A stretch of 64,000 nucleotides of DNA from Channa striata (lineage: Eukaryota > Chordata > Actinopteri > Anabantiformes > Channidae), in NCBI GenBank assembly GCA_033026295.1, contig CM065174.1, forward strand, positions 1,787,001-1,851,000, in the 5' to 3' direction. The position numbers and the translations under genes were made by a program. The notes beneath the pieces are model-generated. The model worked only from the letters and a program-made list of their open reading frames with translations. It did not search any database and was not told the origin of the DNA. Of the stretch, positions 28,001 to 37,107 are shown in pieces. The first letter of the stretch is position 1. Each line of letters opens with the position of its first letter.

Positions 28001-31000
28001 TTGCAGTGTCTGGCTTTATTTTATTCCTGTTTTATTTATCCATTTAATAATGAAATGTAAAGATAATTAATATTTATGATAAAACAGCTGTACACTGTTA
28101 CAGAGCTGCATTATCCCAACCTGTGCTCCTCATCACCACAATAGTTCTCCCTCCTTCATTCCCCTTCACGTCCCCTCCTCCTTCCTCTCAGGCCTCGTTA
28201 AACTCCCTCGCTCCCTCCCTCTCCTCTCCCCCCGCTTCCTCACACCTCACCCCTTCACCCTCCTTATCCCCTGCTTTCTTTTTCTCCTCATTTCCTTCGC
28301 ACCCTCCCTCTTCTCCACCACTCCACCTTTTTTCTTCCCGCCTCCTCCTCTTCCTTCTGTCTCCCTCCAACTGGCGTCTCCCTGTGTCATATTGAGGAAT
28401 TATCATGAGGCTGTAAGGATTTGGTTAACCTACTTCCCAGAAAGAAGACACACTTATCATCTCATCTCCATAACGCCAAGACGGCTAAATGCAACAGATG
28501 CTGAGAGAGAGTTAGAAAAGCTACAGATGTCAGGAGAAAGTTGGTGAATGTCTGATGAAATTAAAATTGTTTTGTTGTCTGTCAGTGCGCATTTTCTGCC
28601 ATCTGTGGCTCTAATCCAGACCCTTAAAATACATTGAATGCAGCGTGATTCAAGCTAGAAAATCGGTTTGTGCATGTGTGTGTTCTCCTCAAAAACAATC
28701 CAGAGTGTCTGCAAACAAATGCTGTACACATTTCCATTTTTGCCTTCTGTGTGTGTGTCATGAAAGTTGGGACTCATTTCAGATGCAACGCACATCTGCA
28801 GCATCATGGAGAAGTACAACAACCCTGTACACAAAGGTGCGAGCCCTTGCCTAAAAAAGAACTCCACCACAACTTCAAATTCTTTGCTCAAATGAAATGT
28901 GCCAATTAGACGCTTTAAAATATAGTTTGTAGAAAGTCCAAAAGGAGTAAAGCAGTAAAACAGTGATTTCTGAGTTAAGTCTAGTCCAGATTGGTTCCGT
29001 GTGTGCCTCATAAATAATTGTGCCGAACTGATCTTGTTAGGTTTAATTAATATACAGATGAGAAAAAAAACCTGCATTAATTTCTTCCATTTTCTAATTG
29101 AGCCTTTAGTTAGTTTAGCAGTAATTCTTTTTGTGTCTTCGGTTTTGTTTGCAATACTGAGACAGACGGATATGAGAGGAACAACAGACCACAGCCAAGA
29201 TGTGCAACTGTAAGGAGTGGATGTGTTGAAATTGCTGCATTTCTGGACAGTTATAAACGCTGGGAAATGAGGAAGTTGTGTGACAGTGATTAGAGACTTT
29301 TCATTTCACAACGAAGGTGCAGATATTTTGATGTACCATTAAATCGTGGGAGATATCTACTTCATTTGATTTAGTCAGACTGCTGCAGACATGTGTTAGC
29401 TTCAGGTTCACACTCAAAAGGATTTTTCCCCATTTACTTCTAATACAAATGGCTCCGGAAAGAGTCTCTGAATATGACCGAGAGGAAACCTGTCTGTGAA
29501 CGTGTCATTTAGTGCTAAATTTACTGTGGAGTGAAACGGGGACAAAGCTAATGTTGTGCATCTCTGATTTCCTACATTCCTGACACTGGAGTAAAACATC
29601 TTAAGCTTTGCAGAACATATCGAGAGCAACTGTTAAAAGGCAAAGCACTTTCCCTCTGGGATTAATAAAGTTGTTTAAATCTTGAATACCAAGGCAGATT
29701 CATTTATAAAGCCCGTGGCAAAAAAAACACATGAATATTAGAAATCAGCACTAGAAACAGGGCCAGTAAAAAAAAATCCCAAATGCATCAGGAAACAATA
29801 TTTCAGCAGAGAAACTGATTATGAAAGGCGCCGAAAAAGAACCAGGACTTGCGTTCCATCTCTGGGCTGCAGCACAGCTTTACACAGTTTCATTTTAATG
29901 TGACGTTTGAGCAGTTTTATTTATGTACAGACCAACTTTTTTTTTCCTCAGCTGCTGCAAAGTTTGGGTTTATTCTGTTCACTGTCCCAGTTCATGTTTG
30001 CTTTGGAGCAGATTATCTGAATCCACACACTGTAAATTAAGCCTGTGAAAGGAGGCAAATCGTGCGGCCTGTAGATGTTTGAGGATGCTGCTTTAGCATT
30101 GACATAGTTTAATTACAATCTCATAACTAAATATTTCTTCCTCAAGCCTTTAAAAAAACTTTTTTTCCTACACGGGTATTTTATGAAGAGTCAGTTGGAA
30201 ATCGTTGTTTGGGGCTTTGTAACATAATCTGGATTAGACAGAGAAACCGTGTTTGATATGTTGAAATGAGCAACTACAGGTTTATCTGAGCGAGATTAAT
30301 TCCTGCTAAGCTCCAGCGTTGACTCTTCCTCACCCTCGTCTAAAAGCTGACCCTAACATCCAGCTATTGTTTGCTGCCCTGCATCTCTGCGTCGGCCGCA
30401 GGCCTGAAACGGACCAGACGTCTTATTGTTTGCTGGCTGTTGCTGGGATAAGAAACACAACAGTTGGATTAACTGTCTTCCTAACTTTTGTTTTATTCCA
30501 GCCTTCTGTCCGCGGATCGAGTGCGGTTCTGTGTTTCTCATTATCTCTGTTTTCGGAGTACAAGGTCATTTCCTTTTCTCAGCCCAAAGTTCAAAATCAC
30601 ACTAATACTGTACAGGCTTCCAATGGCTTCCAGACGTCTCAACCAGCGTTTGGATGTTGTTTGGATGGTTTGTCCCTCTTGTTTGAGCTAAAGATTCCAC
30701 TATAAAAGAAGACATATATACAGATAGTAATGCAGGTTAGGATTCAGTAACTCATTTTTACTTTCTTCTATTACTTTGAGTAGTAAATACAGATTAAAAA
30801 ATACATCAAATATGCGAATTGGACAAATTATCTCCTGATTTTATCTTCCAAGACAAATCCGTTTCTAACATTTGTGGACCAGGAAAAAAAATTGTCTTCA
30901 CTATTATTAGAAATACAATCTGAAAGTGTAGTTTGTATATATTCTTACTTTTTTAGTGACTTCATCATTATTTGAAAATATACAATAAAAGAAACCTTAA

Positions 31001-31677
31001 ATATGCATTACTCATTTTTTAGACACATCATAGTGCCGAGATTTTCTAGTAGACAGAGACACAAACTTGCACAGGTGGACTTTACAGTGGTGACGGTGAA
31101 AGGAGAAACACCCAGATCTCATTTATAGCTTCAAGTTAAACAGACACATGGAATCTTTAGTGTGAAGTAGAAAATGCACAGAATACAAAAAACATGCAGT
31201 CAGCTCTGCTCTTAAATGTATTTATTGTGCCGCAGCAAACGCAGAGAATTTCTCCAGCTCTTCAGAGCGTTCAGTGAAACCGAGACTGTGACACTGTGTC
31301 GATGCAGCGTCTGCTCCTCGCAGCAGTAGCCGTCATTCCTATTCCTATCCAAACGCAGCCACCGACGGCTCCTGCCAATACCATCGCACGGCAAATTTGT
31401 CCTTACACCAGCCGTCATCGTGTAAGGAAAACTGAATTTACAAGACGAATCGTGTATTGTGCCAGTCCACAGTTCTGTTCCATCCTGGAATGTTGACGTC
31501 CATGAGCCGTTAGGAATGTGCAGGAATATCATGTTAACTACCAGAAGAAGTGACACATCTGCAGCACGTGGTGGGAACCACAACCCACAAGCTTTTGCCT
31601 TGTGGTTTCGCTCTGTGTTTCAGAGCAGTCACTTTTCCTAATCGCGTTGAAAGACCTTATGATCCCAGCGGTTTAAA

Positions 31678-31712
<35 letters not shown>

Positions 31713-33496
31713 CTGCATCTCAAGTTCTAGCTTTACCCAACGCACAGACTGAATAAAGACAGATGCCTTTTATTCATTGGCTCTGAGCAGGATGGGCAAC
31801 TGTGTCCACTGGGGTTCTCGCACAGACACCATGCATGCAACACACCCTCAGCTCAGCAGTAGCTAGTGGGGGGGGGGCACCAGATGAGCCTGGTGATAGA
31901 GACAACAAGCAGCGTCCCTCTCCATCTGTCTCTCACACACTTTGTCACCAGCTGGGGTCTGACAGGGAAAGTGTGTGTGTGTCTCTGTGGTTGAAGTGGG
32001 AGGACATGTTGGTCTGTTTCATCACATTGGATATTTGTTTTTGGAGCTAGAGGAGAGCGGGTGTGTTCAGACGTGGTTTTGGATTTAGCTTAGGTTAAAC
32101 TGAGAGAAAATGTGTGTGTTCTATTTGAATAGGGTCTCACAGCTGATACTGGGGTGGAGGATGGGGCACCACGACGATAAAACCAAATCTTTGTGTGATT
32201 TCCCTGCATTATAATTCTCCATGAGACCCTGCAGTTAACCCAAAGTCCTTCAATCATTTCCACGGTGGACTGTCTGTCCACCGCTGAGCTGATTTGTCCG
32301 TCTCTTGTCTGTTTCAGGATGTTTCCTGTCTCAATCGGGACACTAGTAAGGTGATCGTGGTGGACTGTAAGCGAGAGGCGTTCAGCCTGCAGCCCTTTAA
32401 CGGCATGGCTCTGAAGAAGTGGGACGGAAACTCGGAGGACCGGACGCTCTACGACCTCGCCAACTTCCTCAAGAGTAAGATGCAGAGTGAGGCCCTCAGG
32501 GTCCATGTTTCCCATCAGGTTGTAGTTTACTTCAGTCTGTTGCTGAAATAATTTCAAACAGTTTACTCTGATTTATTTATTTTTTATACCTCATCTTGGC
32601 ACAGCGCTAACCTGCCGTGGGCAGTGGGAGTTATTGGTGCCTCAGCTGAAGTTGATTTAGCCCACCAGCATTCAGTCCAGTCAGCTGATGGAATCTTCCA
32701 GGATTCTGTTTTTTTATTACTCAATTGTTTAGCTTTTGGAAATGTGCCATCAAGTTCTGCCAATGTGTGCGATATTAGGTCTTTCAATTTTAATATTGAG
32801 GTCAAATGCAGTAAGGCCTGTGTTTACATAGTTTGCAAAGTAGGACTTTTGTTATGTTGAGTGTAGCATTGCCCACTGTTGGGGGTATTGTTCTGTTTTT
32901 GTAAATATTTGAATGTCCTACTGAAAATGTGACTCACGGGGACTTCTGTAGCCGTGGAAATACCGCACAGTTACAGTTTTTCTTTTCTTATTAACTTAAT
33001 GAGGATATTTTCATATCAACGTAAATGTTTTCCCATGTGTTCATTTCATGGATTTTACAAAAGGAATTCTTAACATATGCTGCAGAAAAGAATCAGAAGT
33101 TTAGAAAAAATAATGTGAGGCTGTATTTTTGCTGTATATTATAAACTCTGGGGTTTTACATTGTTGGACGTAAACAGAACAATGTGTTTTGTTCCGACTC
33201 TTCTCTGTCAGCCATCGCTCTGAGCGGCGTCGATGATGTTCGTGCTGTGTTGGAGAACTACGCTCTGGAAGAAGATCCCATCGAGGCTTTCAAACGCAGA
33301 CAGGCTCAGCTGGCCCAGGTGGGAGGAGAAATCCAGCGCCCTGCTTTTCCTTTGTGTGCATTTTCTCAGATTTGACTGTGCTGCGTTTCTCTAACAGGAG
33401 GAGGAGCAGCGTCTGGCAGAGCTCTCCCAGCAGAAGAAACAGGGACTTTCTCTCGGCTCCATTGCCTCGCGATTCTGGCGCTCCAAACAGCAGTGA
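843..33496 (+). CDS. timm50: Mitochondrial import inner membrane translocase subunit TIM50 (11 coding exons)
   Basis: Exons join in frame to 391 aa: 843-1061, 2704-2860, 6866-6897, 13517-13538, 22727-22785, 23716-23835, 26818-26922, 27694-27792, 32318-32474, 33212-33318, 33398-33496, all with GT-AG introns. TIM50 is the intermembrane-space receptor of the TIM23 complex; it takes presequences from TOM and hands them to the channel. Visible parts are an Arg-rich, Ala/Ser-rich presequence (about 1-40), a Gln-rich linker, one transmembrane helix (about 105-125), then an FCP1/NLI-phosphatase-like domain (about 185-325) and a charged C-terminal tail. The phosphatase DxDx(T/V) signature is degenerate here (E192-L-T194-D195-V196), as expected for a binding rather than catalytic domain. 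It is somewhat longer than the roughly 353-aa human protein, mainly in the N-terminus. The ATG has A at -3 and starts a good presequence. The match to vertebrate TIM50 over residues 135-391 leaves little doubt. Confidence 0.96.
1062..2703 (+). other. timm50 intron 1
   Basis: The first part (about 1200-1470) is GC-richer, with several GCTAGCTAAC/GCTAACGTTA repeats often seen around fish promoters; the rest is AT-rich. No gene or clear transposon seen. Confidence 0.7.
2704..2860 (+). CDS. timm50: timm50 exon 2 (linker and transmembrane helix)
   Basis: Residues 74 to part of 126. A charged Gly/Glu/Lys linker leads into the hydrophobic segment LAGLMGLGGAVSIVYIF, the single inner-membrane helix. 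The acceptor is tttttgtccag and the donor TTTG|gtgagt; it ends in phase 1. Confidence 0.93.
2861..6865 (+). other. timm50 intron 2
   Basis: About 4 kb, mostly AT-rich. It holds a T homopolymer at 4980-5002 and a short tandem of TTTGGAATAC-like units at 5766-5803. No protein or RNA gene recognised. Confidence 0.7.
4980..5002 (+). repeat. Poly-T run (about 23 nt)
   Basis: Uninterrupted T homopolymer inside timm50 intron 2. It could be the reversed A-tail of an old retroposon, but no body is recognisable beside it. Confidence 0.9.
6866..6897 (+). CDS. timm50: timm50 exon 3 (32-nt microexon)
   Basis: Completes Gly126 and codes TNSVDEHGNV (127-136). The acceptor has a strong pyrimidine run (ttttttttcttttctttag) and the donor is GTG|gtgagt. 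It matches the SNSVDEQG-like segment that follows the membrane helix in vertebrate TIM50. Ends in phase 0. Confidence 0.9.
6898..13516 (+). other. timm50 intron 3
   Basis: 6.6 kb. Contains three spaced copies of a 15-bp motif (7303, 9635, 10363), a (CATT)n microsatellite at 10775-10794, and a 750-bp pyrimidine tract near its 3' end. No nested gene recognised. Confidence 0.7.
12480..13230 (+). repeat. Long polypyrimidine tract upstream of microexon 4
   Basis: About 750 bases composed overwhelmingly of T and C on the timm50 sense strand, with many TTCTTCT, CTTTTCT and TTTTCTTC runs. It ends about 290 bases before the 22-nt exon at 13517. It is imperfect, so probably an old degenerate CT-rich repeat. 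It makes open frames full of Phe, Leu and Ser that should not be read as proteins. Confidence 0.85.
13517..13538 (+). CDS. timm50: timm50 exon 4 (22-nt microexon)
   Basis: Codes IPDEFDR (137-143) plus one base. The acceptor is ctctgacag and the donor AGAG|gtgagt. The conserved IPDEFD motif and consensus splice sites on both sides support an exon this short. It is isolated between introns of 6.6 and 9.2 kb. Confidence 0.9.
18360..18890 (+). repeat. Second polypyrimidine tract
   Basis: About 530 bases dominated by T and C on the sense strand, similar in texture to the tract at 12480-13230. Lies in timm50 intron 4. Confidence 0.8.
19758..19824 (+). repeat. Fragment of a widespread fish interspersed repeat
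   Basis: Contains CTGGAGTACCCGGAGG followed by CACGGGGAGAAGATGCAAAC and TCCACACA. I recognise this wording from a repeat common in many fish genomes (usual form: CCCGGAGGAAACCCACGC, then CACGGGGAGAACATGCAAAC). Only the core survives here. The family name is uncertain; it is probably LINE-related. Confidence 0.6.
21950..22095 (+). repeat. 3' end of an interspersed repeat
   Basis: Has TTGTTGGGTTTTCTCTACA, then TAAAGTGCCTTGAGGTGAGA, and finishes in TTGAATTGAATT. This matches a repeat tail common in percomorph fish (GTTGGGTTTTCTCTGTA ... AAGCGCCTTGAGG ... AATTGAATTGAA). The body is missing or decayed. Confidence 0.6.
22727..22785 (+). CDS. timm50: timm50 exon 5
   Basis: Codes residues 144-163 (DPPVVQQLKRTFKYFKDYRQ), the conserved intermembrane-space segment before the receptor domain. 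The acceptor is tttctttcag and the donor CAA|gtaagt; ends in phase 0. Confidence 0.95.
22786..23715 (+). other. timm50 intron 5
   Basis: 930 bases of unremarkable AT-rich intron. Nothing recognised. Confidence 0.7.
23716..23835 (+). CDS. timm50: timm50 exon 6 (start of the FCP1-like domain)
   Basis: Residues 164-203, including EPTSPKLLPDPLKEPYYQPP and the degenerate phosphatase signature LVLELTDVLLH (189-199), where the usual catalytic Asp pair is Glu and Thr. The donor is TCG|gtacgt. Confidence 0.96.
24137..24160 (+). repeat. (GT)12 microsatellite
   Basis: Perfect dinucleotide array in timm50 intron 6. Confidence 0.95.
25320..25700 (+). mobile_element. Decayed Tc1/mariner transposase fragment
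   Basis: With frame shifts, translation on the plus strand gives pieces such as SPLTVYYVVKRFRKS, LHQKPSCD, KPLSLNKFNHCFQKC, YARKKPIDQKC and RRILWA. These align in order with the helix-turn-helix and following region of a fish Tc1-like transposase. There are stops (for example after SKAHGW) and frame shifts, so it cannot make a working enzyme. The catalytic DDE part is not recognisable. The element lies in the same direction as timm50. Confidence 0.75.
25900..26030 (+). mobile_element. Possible Tc1-like fragment
   Basis: Contains GGGTCTTTGTCATGCTGGAA CAGG, wording I associate with another fish Tc1-like element (catgctggaacaggaaagggcc). Only a short stretch is convincing, so it may be chance or a second nested copy. 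Confidence 0.4.
26255..26470 (+). mobile_element. Terminal part of a Tc1-like element (noncoding)
   Basis: The run TCTCTGTTTCTGCATTACTG, TGACCGAAAATGTGATCAGA, TTTTTGTCCGATCTAAAAC and AACCCGATAAACAAA closely follows the subterminal noncoding region of a common fish Tc1-like transposon. It is diverged, and no intact terminal inverted repeat was found. Confidence 0.6.
26818..26922 (+). CDS. timm50: timm50 exon 7
   Basis: Residues 204-238, with TGWRFKKRPGIDYLFQQL and YEIVIFTAETGM, core strands of the FCP1-like fold. Acceptor tttccag, donor ATG|gtgagg, phase 0 on both sides. Confidence 0.96.
26923..27693 (+). other. timm50 intron 7
   Basis: 771 bases, nothing recognised. Confidence 0.7.
27694..27792 (+). 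CDS. timm50: timm50 exon 8
   Basis: Residues 239-271, with AYPLIDSIDPQGFVMYRLFR and DATRYVDGHHVK, highly conserved in TIM50. Acceptor gaatccag, donor AAG|gtactg. Confidence 0.96.
28125..28385 (+). repeat. C/T-rich tract
   Basis: About 260 bases of CCCTCC/CTCCTC/TTCC-rich sequence in timm50 intron 8, more C-rich than the tracts in introns 3 and 4. Confidence 0.8.
29640..29690 (+). repeat. LINE-like 3' tail
   Basis: Has TTTCCCTCTGGGATTAATAA AGTTG followed by AAATCTTGAA. This resembles the CCCTCGGGATTAATAAAGT tail of common fish non-LTR elements. Only the tail is recognisable. Confidence 0.5.
31212..31583 (-). other. Unassigned 123-codon open frame in timm50 intron 8
   Basis: Antisense to timm50, ATG to TAA. 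The product is basic, rich in Arg, Ser and Leu, with an unremarkable hydrophobic start. I recognise no domain or family, and no splice partners or promoter are evident. It may be chance or a scrap of a mobile element. Confidence 0.15.
31680..31709 (+). repeat. (TG)15 microsatellite
   Basis: Perfect dinucleotide array in timm50 intron 8. Confidence 0.95.
32318..32474 (+). CDS. timm50: timm50 exon 9
   Basis: Residues 272-323 plus one base, with DVSCLNRD, VIVVDCKREAF, LQPFNG and KKWDGNSEDRTLYDL, the C-terminal half of the FCP1-like domain including the conserved VVDxK strand. Acceptor gtttcag, donor AAGA|gtaaga. Confidence 0.96.
32475..33211 (+). other. timm50 intron 9
   Basis: 737 bases of AT-rich intron, nothing recognised. 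Confidence 0.7.
33212..33318 (+). CDS. timm50: timm50 exon 10
   Basis: Residues 324-359 (TIALSGVDDVRAVLENY..., then EDPIEAFKRRQAQLAQ). Acceptor ctctgtcag, donor CAG|gtggga. Ends in phase 0 just before a 79-nt intron. Confidence 0.95.
33398..33496 (+). CDS. timm50: timm50 exon 11, coding part with stop
   Basis: Residues 360-391 (EEEQRLAELSQQKKQG..., ending SRFWRSKQQ) followed by TGA at 33494-33496. The ending resembles the vertebrate SRLWPRSKQP terminus. The 3' UTR follows without interruption. Confidence 0.95.
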   Translation, partial: EEEQRLAELSQQKKQGLSLGSIASRFWRSKQQ

Positions 33497-34080
33497 GCCC
33501 CGCCCCCTCTTACACTCCACCAATCGCAGCCTGGCTCGCCGCCAGTGTCACGGTGAGGGGCCAGAGGAGAATGGAGGAGAGGAGGGGCGAGTCCTGTGCA
33601 CTGTAGCTGGGGCGTCACTGATGTCACAAGTAACCAATCATGTAAACGTGGGCGGGTCTGCGATACGGGAATGAAGAAAGGACATTTGCTGTCCTCTGCA
33701 CCAATGAGGGAGGCTCTACCTGTGCTTTGGAGACTAGCCGTTGGCGACCCCCACCTTTGGACATCAAGGTGTCACCTGATGCATTTCAAGCCGCTGATCG
33801 GTTAAATAAAACAAGAGCGACAGGATCGTGGTTAGGTTACGACTCCTGTTGTTGGTGGTTGGAGGTTGATGCGAGACCAGCGCTGCTATCGCCACTCCAG
33901 CTCTGGTCCACCCCACCACCTACAGGATCTGACCTGAGATCAGCAATGCACTGTCCTGTACAACACCTTCAGACTGTGCGCTTTGTTTTGTCCTCCTCTG
34001 TGTGTCTCAGACTGTGCCGAGGGGCAGCTGCTAGAGCGATGAATATTGTTAATAAAAATTGAAACACAATAGCTAGTATT
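33497..34080 (+). other. timm50: timm50 3' UTR
   Basis: Runs from the TGA to about 15-25 bases past an AATAAA at 34051-34056. An earlier AATAAA at 33805-33810 could give a shorter form. The 3' end is inferred from the signal, not observed. Confidence 0.65.
34051..34056 (+). terminator. timm50: timm50 polyadenylation signal AATAAA
   Basis: Canonical hexamer about 560 bases past the stop, followed by a T/G-rich stretch (TATTATTCTGTGTC). Confidence 0.65.
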
Positions 34081-37000
34081 ATTCTGTGTCAGCGTGGACG
34101 ATGCTCAGTTGTGGACACATCGAGGACAGCAGCTGAGTCTGTGATGGAAAAGAGGAGTTAAAACAAAGGTCTGGTCCTGGCTTCTTCCAAACCTTTTTAA
34201 TGTAGTCTGCTGTTCTGTGTATTTCCTAATGTCAACAAGTCTCATTAAAAACACCAAAACCAACAACACGTCTGTCTGCTAGCACTTCCTGTCTTCCTAC
34301 TGTCTCTGGCCCTCAGCTTCAAGCTCCCTGGTTTCTGCTAAAAAGTCATCACAGTGCACTTTTATTTTTAAAAAGGCCCAAACATTTCCTCCTCAAACGT
34401 CCACCTGCTGTAGTTTTTATGTAACAGAAGGAAAGATTTGTGGCAGTAGTGAAAATAAATGATGGGGGGGTGAAGGAACAATAAGCTGCACACACACAGG
34501 TCATTGTTTTTGTTAGAAACATATAAAATCAGTTTTCATCCTTGTCTTCAACAAGCAGCTGACGAGCCGGGGGCAACATTTGACCACAGGAACCTTGATG
34601 ACTCTTTTGCTTCGTTTGCTTGTTGGAGCTTGACGTCGAGCTCATCACTGACGTGTGCAATAAAAGAAACCAATCAACATGTAGCCGCGAACATTCTTTC
34701 ACTTATTTCGTGTTTAATGTTGCAGAACCAACGTGAGTTTGTCTCGCTTTGTTGGAGCTGTAGCATTCTGTAGATCTGTGGAATCTTTGCTCAGTGGCCA
34801 TTTTCCTTTCCAGTGATGCCAATTATATAAATAATTTTCATGTGTTCCCTCAGTTTTTCCTTCACATGTTTACGAGCAGTAAATTTCTTTACAGTTCCCC
34901 GCTAAACCTGGATTTCCACTTGTTTTATGGCAACACCACCGCTCACACCCTCCTGCACTGTGCAGGACACACAAGGTAAAAGCTTCTAAAAAAGAAATGA
35001 GTCTGTACATTTCATTATTTCTAGTGCTAAAGTGCATTTTTATCCCTGTGTTCTTGTTTTGCGAATGTGTTGAAACCTGAACGAACCTCTGGATTCCTTC
35101 ACATCACTGTTAAATTGAATGTGGACTCCCTGCTGTGCCTTAAACCTGTAAATGTGCTTTTCTTCTCTGCTGGAATCCTGCTTCATCACCGCCCGTCTTT
35201 AAGTCCTACGAAGGCGTCGGAACACTCGCCGCCTCGCAAAGCTGAGGTCACGCCTGGATTCATGAGACTGGCACGGAAACTAGTCCAGAGGGAATGATGG
35301 GAAAACCACAACCTCGTGTTGGAACAAATATTCCAACGCGAGCAGCGGGAGGGTTTGTTTCCTCACCTGCACCGGCAGCTCGGGGGCGTTAACAAATGTG
35401 AAATCACATTTCTCTACATCTCCCTAAAATCCCAAGATGACTTTGTTGTGAGCTGGTGTAAAAGTCAAACTGAGCGCAATATTGTTTATAAGTTTTAGTA
35501 AATAATTTTGTGACCTTTGGTCACAATATTGTGAGCAGTCATTTTAATTTTTCTAAAGTGTAATTCTGGCAAGAACCATTTTGCATATGCAATTATCGTA
35601 CAAAATACCTCTGAATTATTTGGTATTTTAATAATTTAAATGGAAATTAATTTGCATGTTATTGACTTTATTCTCTTCTATTTTCTATTACGGAAGTCCG
35701 AATTATTTTGTATTTTACTTGATTTAGTCAGATTTCCGTTATATTTTATTAAATTAAATTAAGTCAATTATTTTTATCTTCTTATCAATTTTATTTGTAA
35801 AACTTCACTAGTTTTTTTATTTAAATGAGTCAGTTATTCTCATAATTTTACTCAAGGTAGTATTATTAATTTTGTAAGTCACAGTTTTCATTTTCATAGT
35901 GTATACTTTTTTATGGTATGGGTTTTTTTTACAGATTTTCTTCTGTATTGAGTGGAATATCTTTGTGTCATTGGACTTAATAACCCCCCCCCCCAAAAAA
36001 AATGGAGTATTTCAAAGTATGAGTAATACCTCATAATTTGTTTTCATTTATTGCTATGTGTGGGGGGGCAGTGGATGATAATGACCTTTGTGTAGCAGTC
36101 AGTGACGGAGGTTGATCTGCTTTAAGGTTCCGTAAGCAGGTTCCTCTGAAACAATGAGAACACGTAAACATATAAAAATAGAGAGAACTTCAGCATTTAA
36201 AACCAAACACGCACCGCAATCACTCCACATAAAGTGCAAACACACACGGACTCCTGCCAAACTCTTTACTGAAAATCCATTCGAGCGCATAAAAGTTTCT
36301 TACAGCCTCATTAAATATATTTTGGAAGTAAAACAAAGAGGAGAAGCAGTAAGTTGCCCGTGCTTCTCTGGGTCCGAGCTGTGGACTGACGGCGGTTCAG
36401 CCTGTTGGTGTTCACAGAGGGGACTGAACTAAGCAGTAGAAACATCGTGTCCTTCCTTCCGTCCTCTCTCTGTTGGGTCGTGTTGCAGTCCAGCTGTCTC
36501 ACAGACTTTATTTACAGGCGCACATCTGCAGGCCGAGAAACAGCACTCACAACAGTGTGAATGATCCAGGTCCAGATTCTCCAGTAAAAGCAACATTACT
36601 GGTTCTTTTCTGTCTCGTTATGGACATTTTTTATCTTTTTGATGATCATTTGTGAGTGTGTGGGTGTAAGTAATGTCTCTTTTTGCTTAGTTTGGGGATT
36701 TTTGGCCCAGGAAACGTCAGGTCCTGCACCCAGTGATGTAGTGTAGTGATCCACTTCTGGCCAGCAGGTAACAGTGTGACCTTTGACCTCATTTTTGTAA
36801 ACGAAATGTTCCCGTAGAACGTGACAAATCAGTGTAAATGGTTGGGACAAAGACGAGCGACTCCCACAGACAGACCTGGTCCTGATGTTTGAGTTTTTGT
36901 TTCCATTAATGACAGTGTTTTCATGGTAATGACGCTGTTTGACAGGAACATGTGAGAGGACGGAGGGGCGGGGCTAACACCCACCTGCAAACGGGGCTTC
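34081..37000. other. timm50-dlc intergenic, proximal half
   Basis: AT-rich DNA without a recognisable gene. Homopolymer runs are frequent, including a C run near 35985 and a G run near 36062. A small palindrome TTTGGTCACAATATTGTGA lies near 35516. Nothing coding is supported. Confidence 0.6.
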
Positions 37001-37092
37001 AGTTGTGAGGAGTGCTCCTGCTCCGGGACCGGGACCACCGCGTGTCCAAAGCCTTTCATGGTACCAGCGGGCTGAGAGTTTTCTGGAGTTGA

Positions 37093-37107
37093 CCCCCCCC
37101 CCCCCCC
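37093..37107 (+). repeat. Poly-C run (15 nt)
   Basis: One of several G or C homopolymers of eight or more in the intergenic region; others lie near 35985, 37672, 37757, 37956, 38868 and 40070. Confidence 0.9.

Larger units (their letters stand above)
27793..32317 (+). other. timm50 intron 8
   Basis: 4.5 kb. Contains a C/T-rich tract (28125-28385), a LINE-like tail (29640-29690), a (TG)n array (31680-31709) and a 123-codon minus-strand open frame (31212-31583) that I could not assign. No nested gene is supported. Confidence 0.7.
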
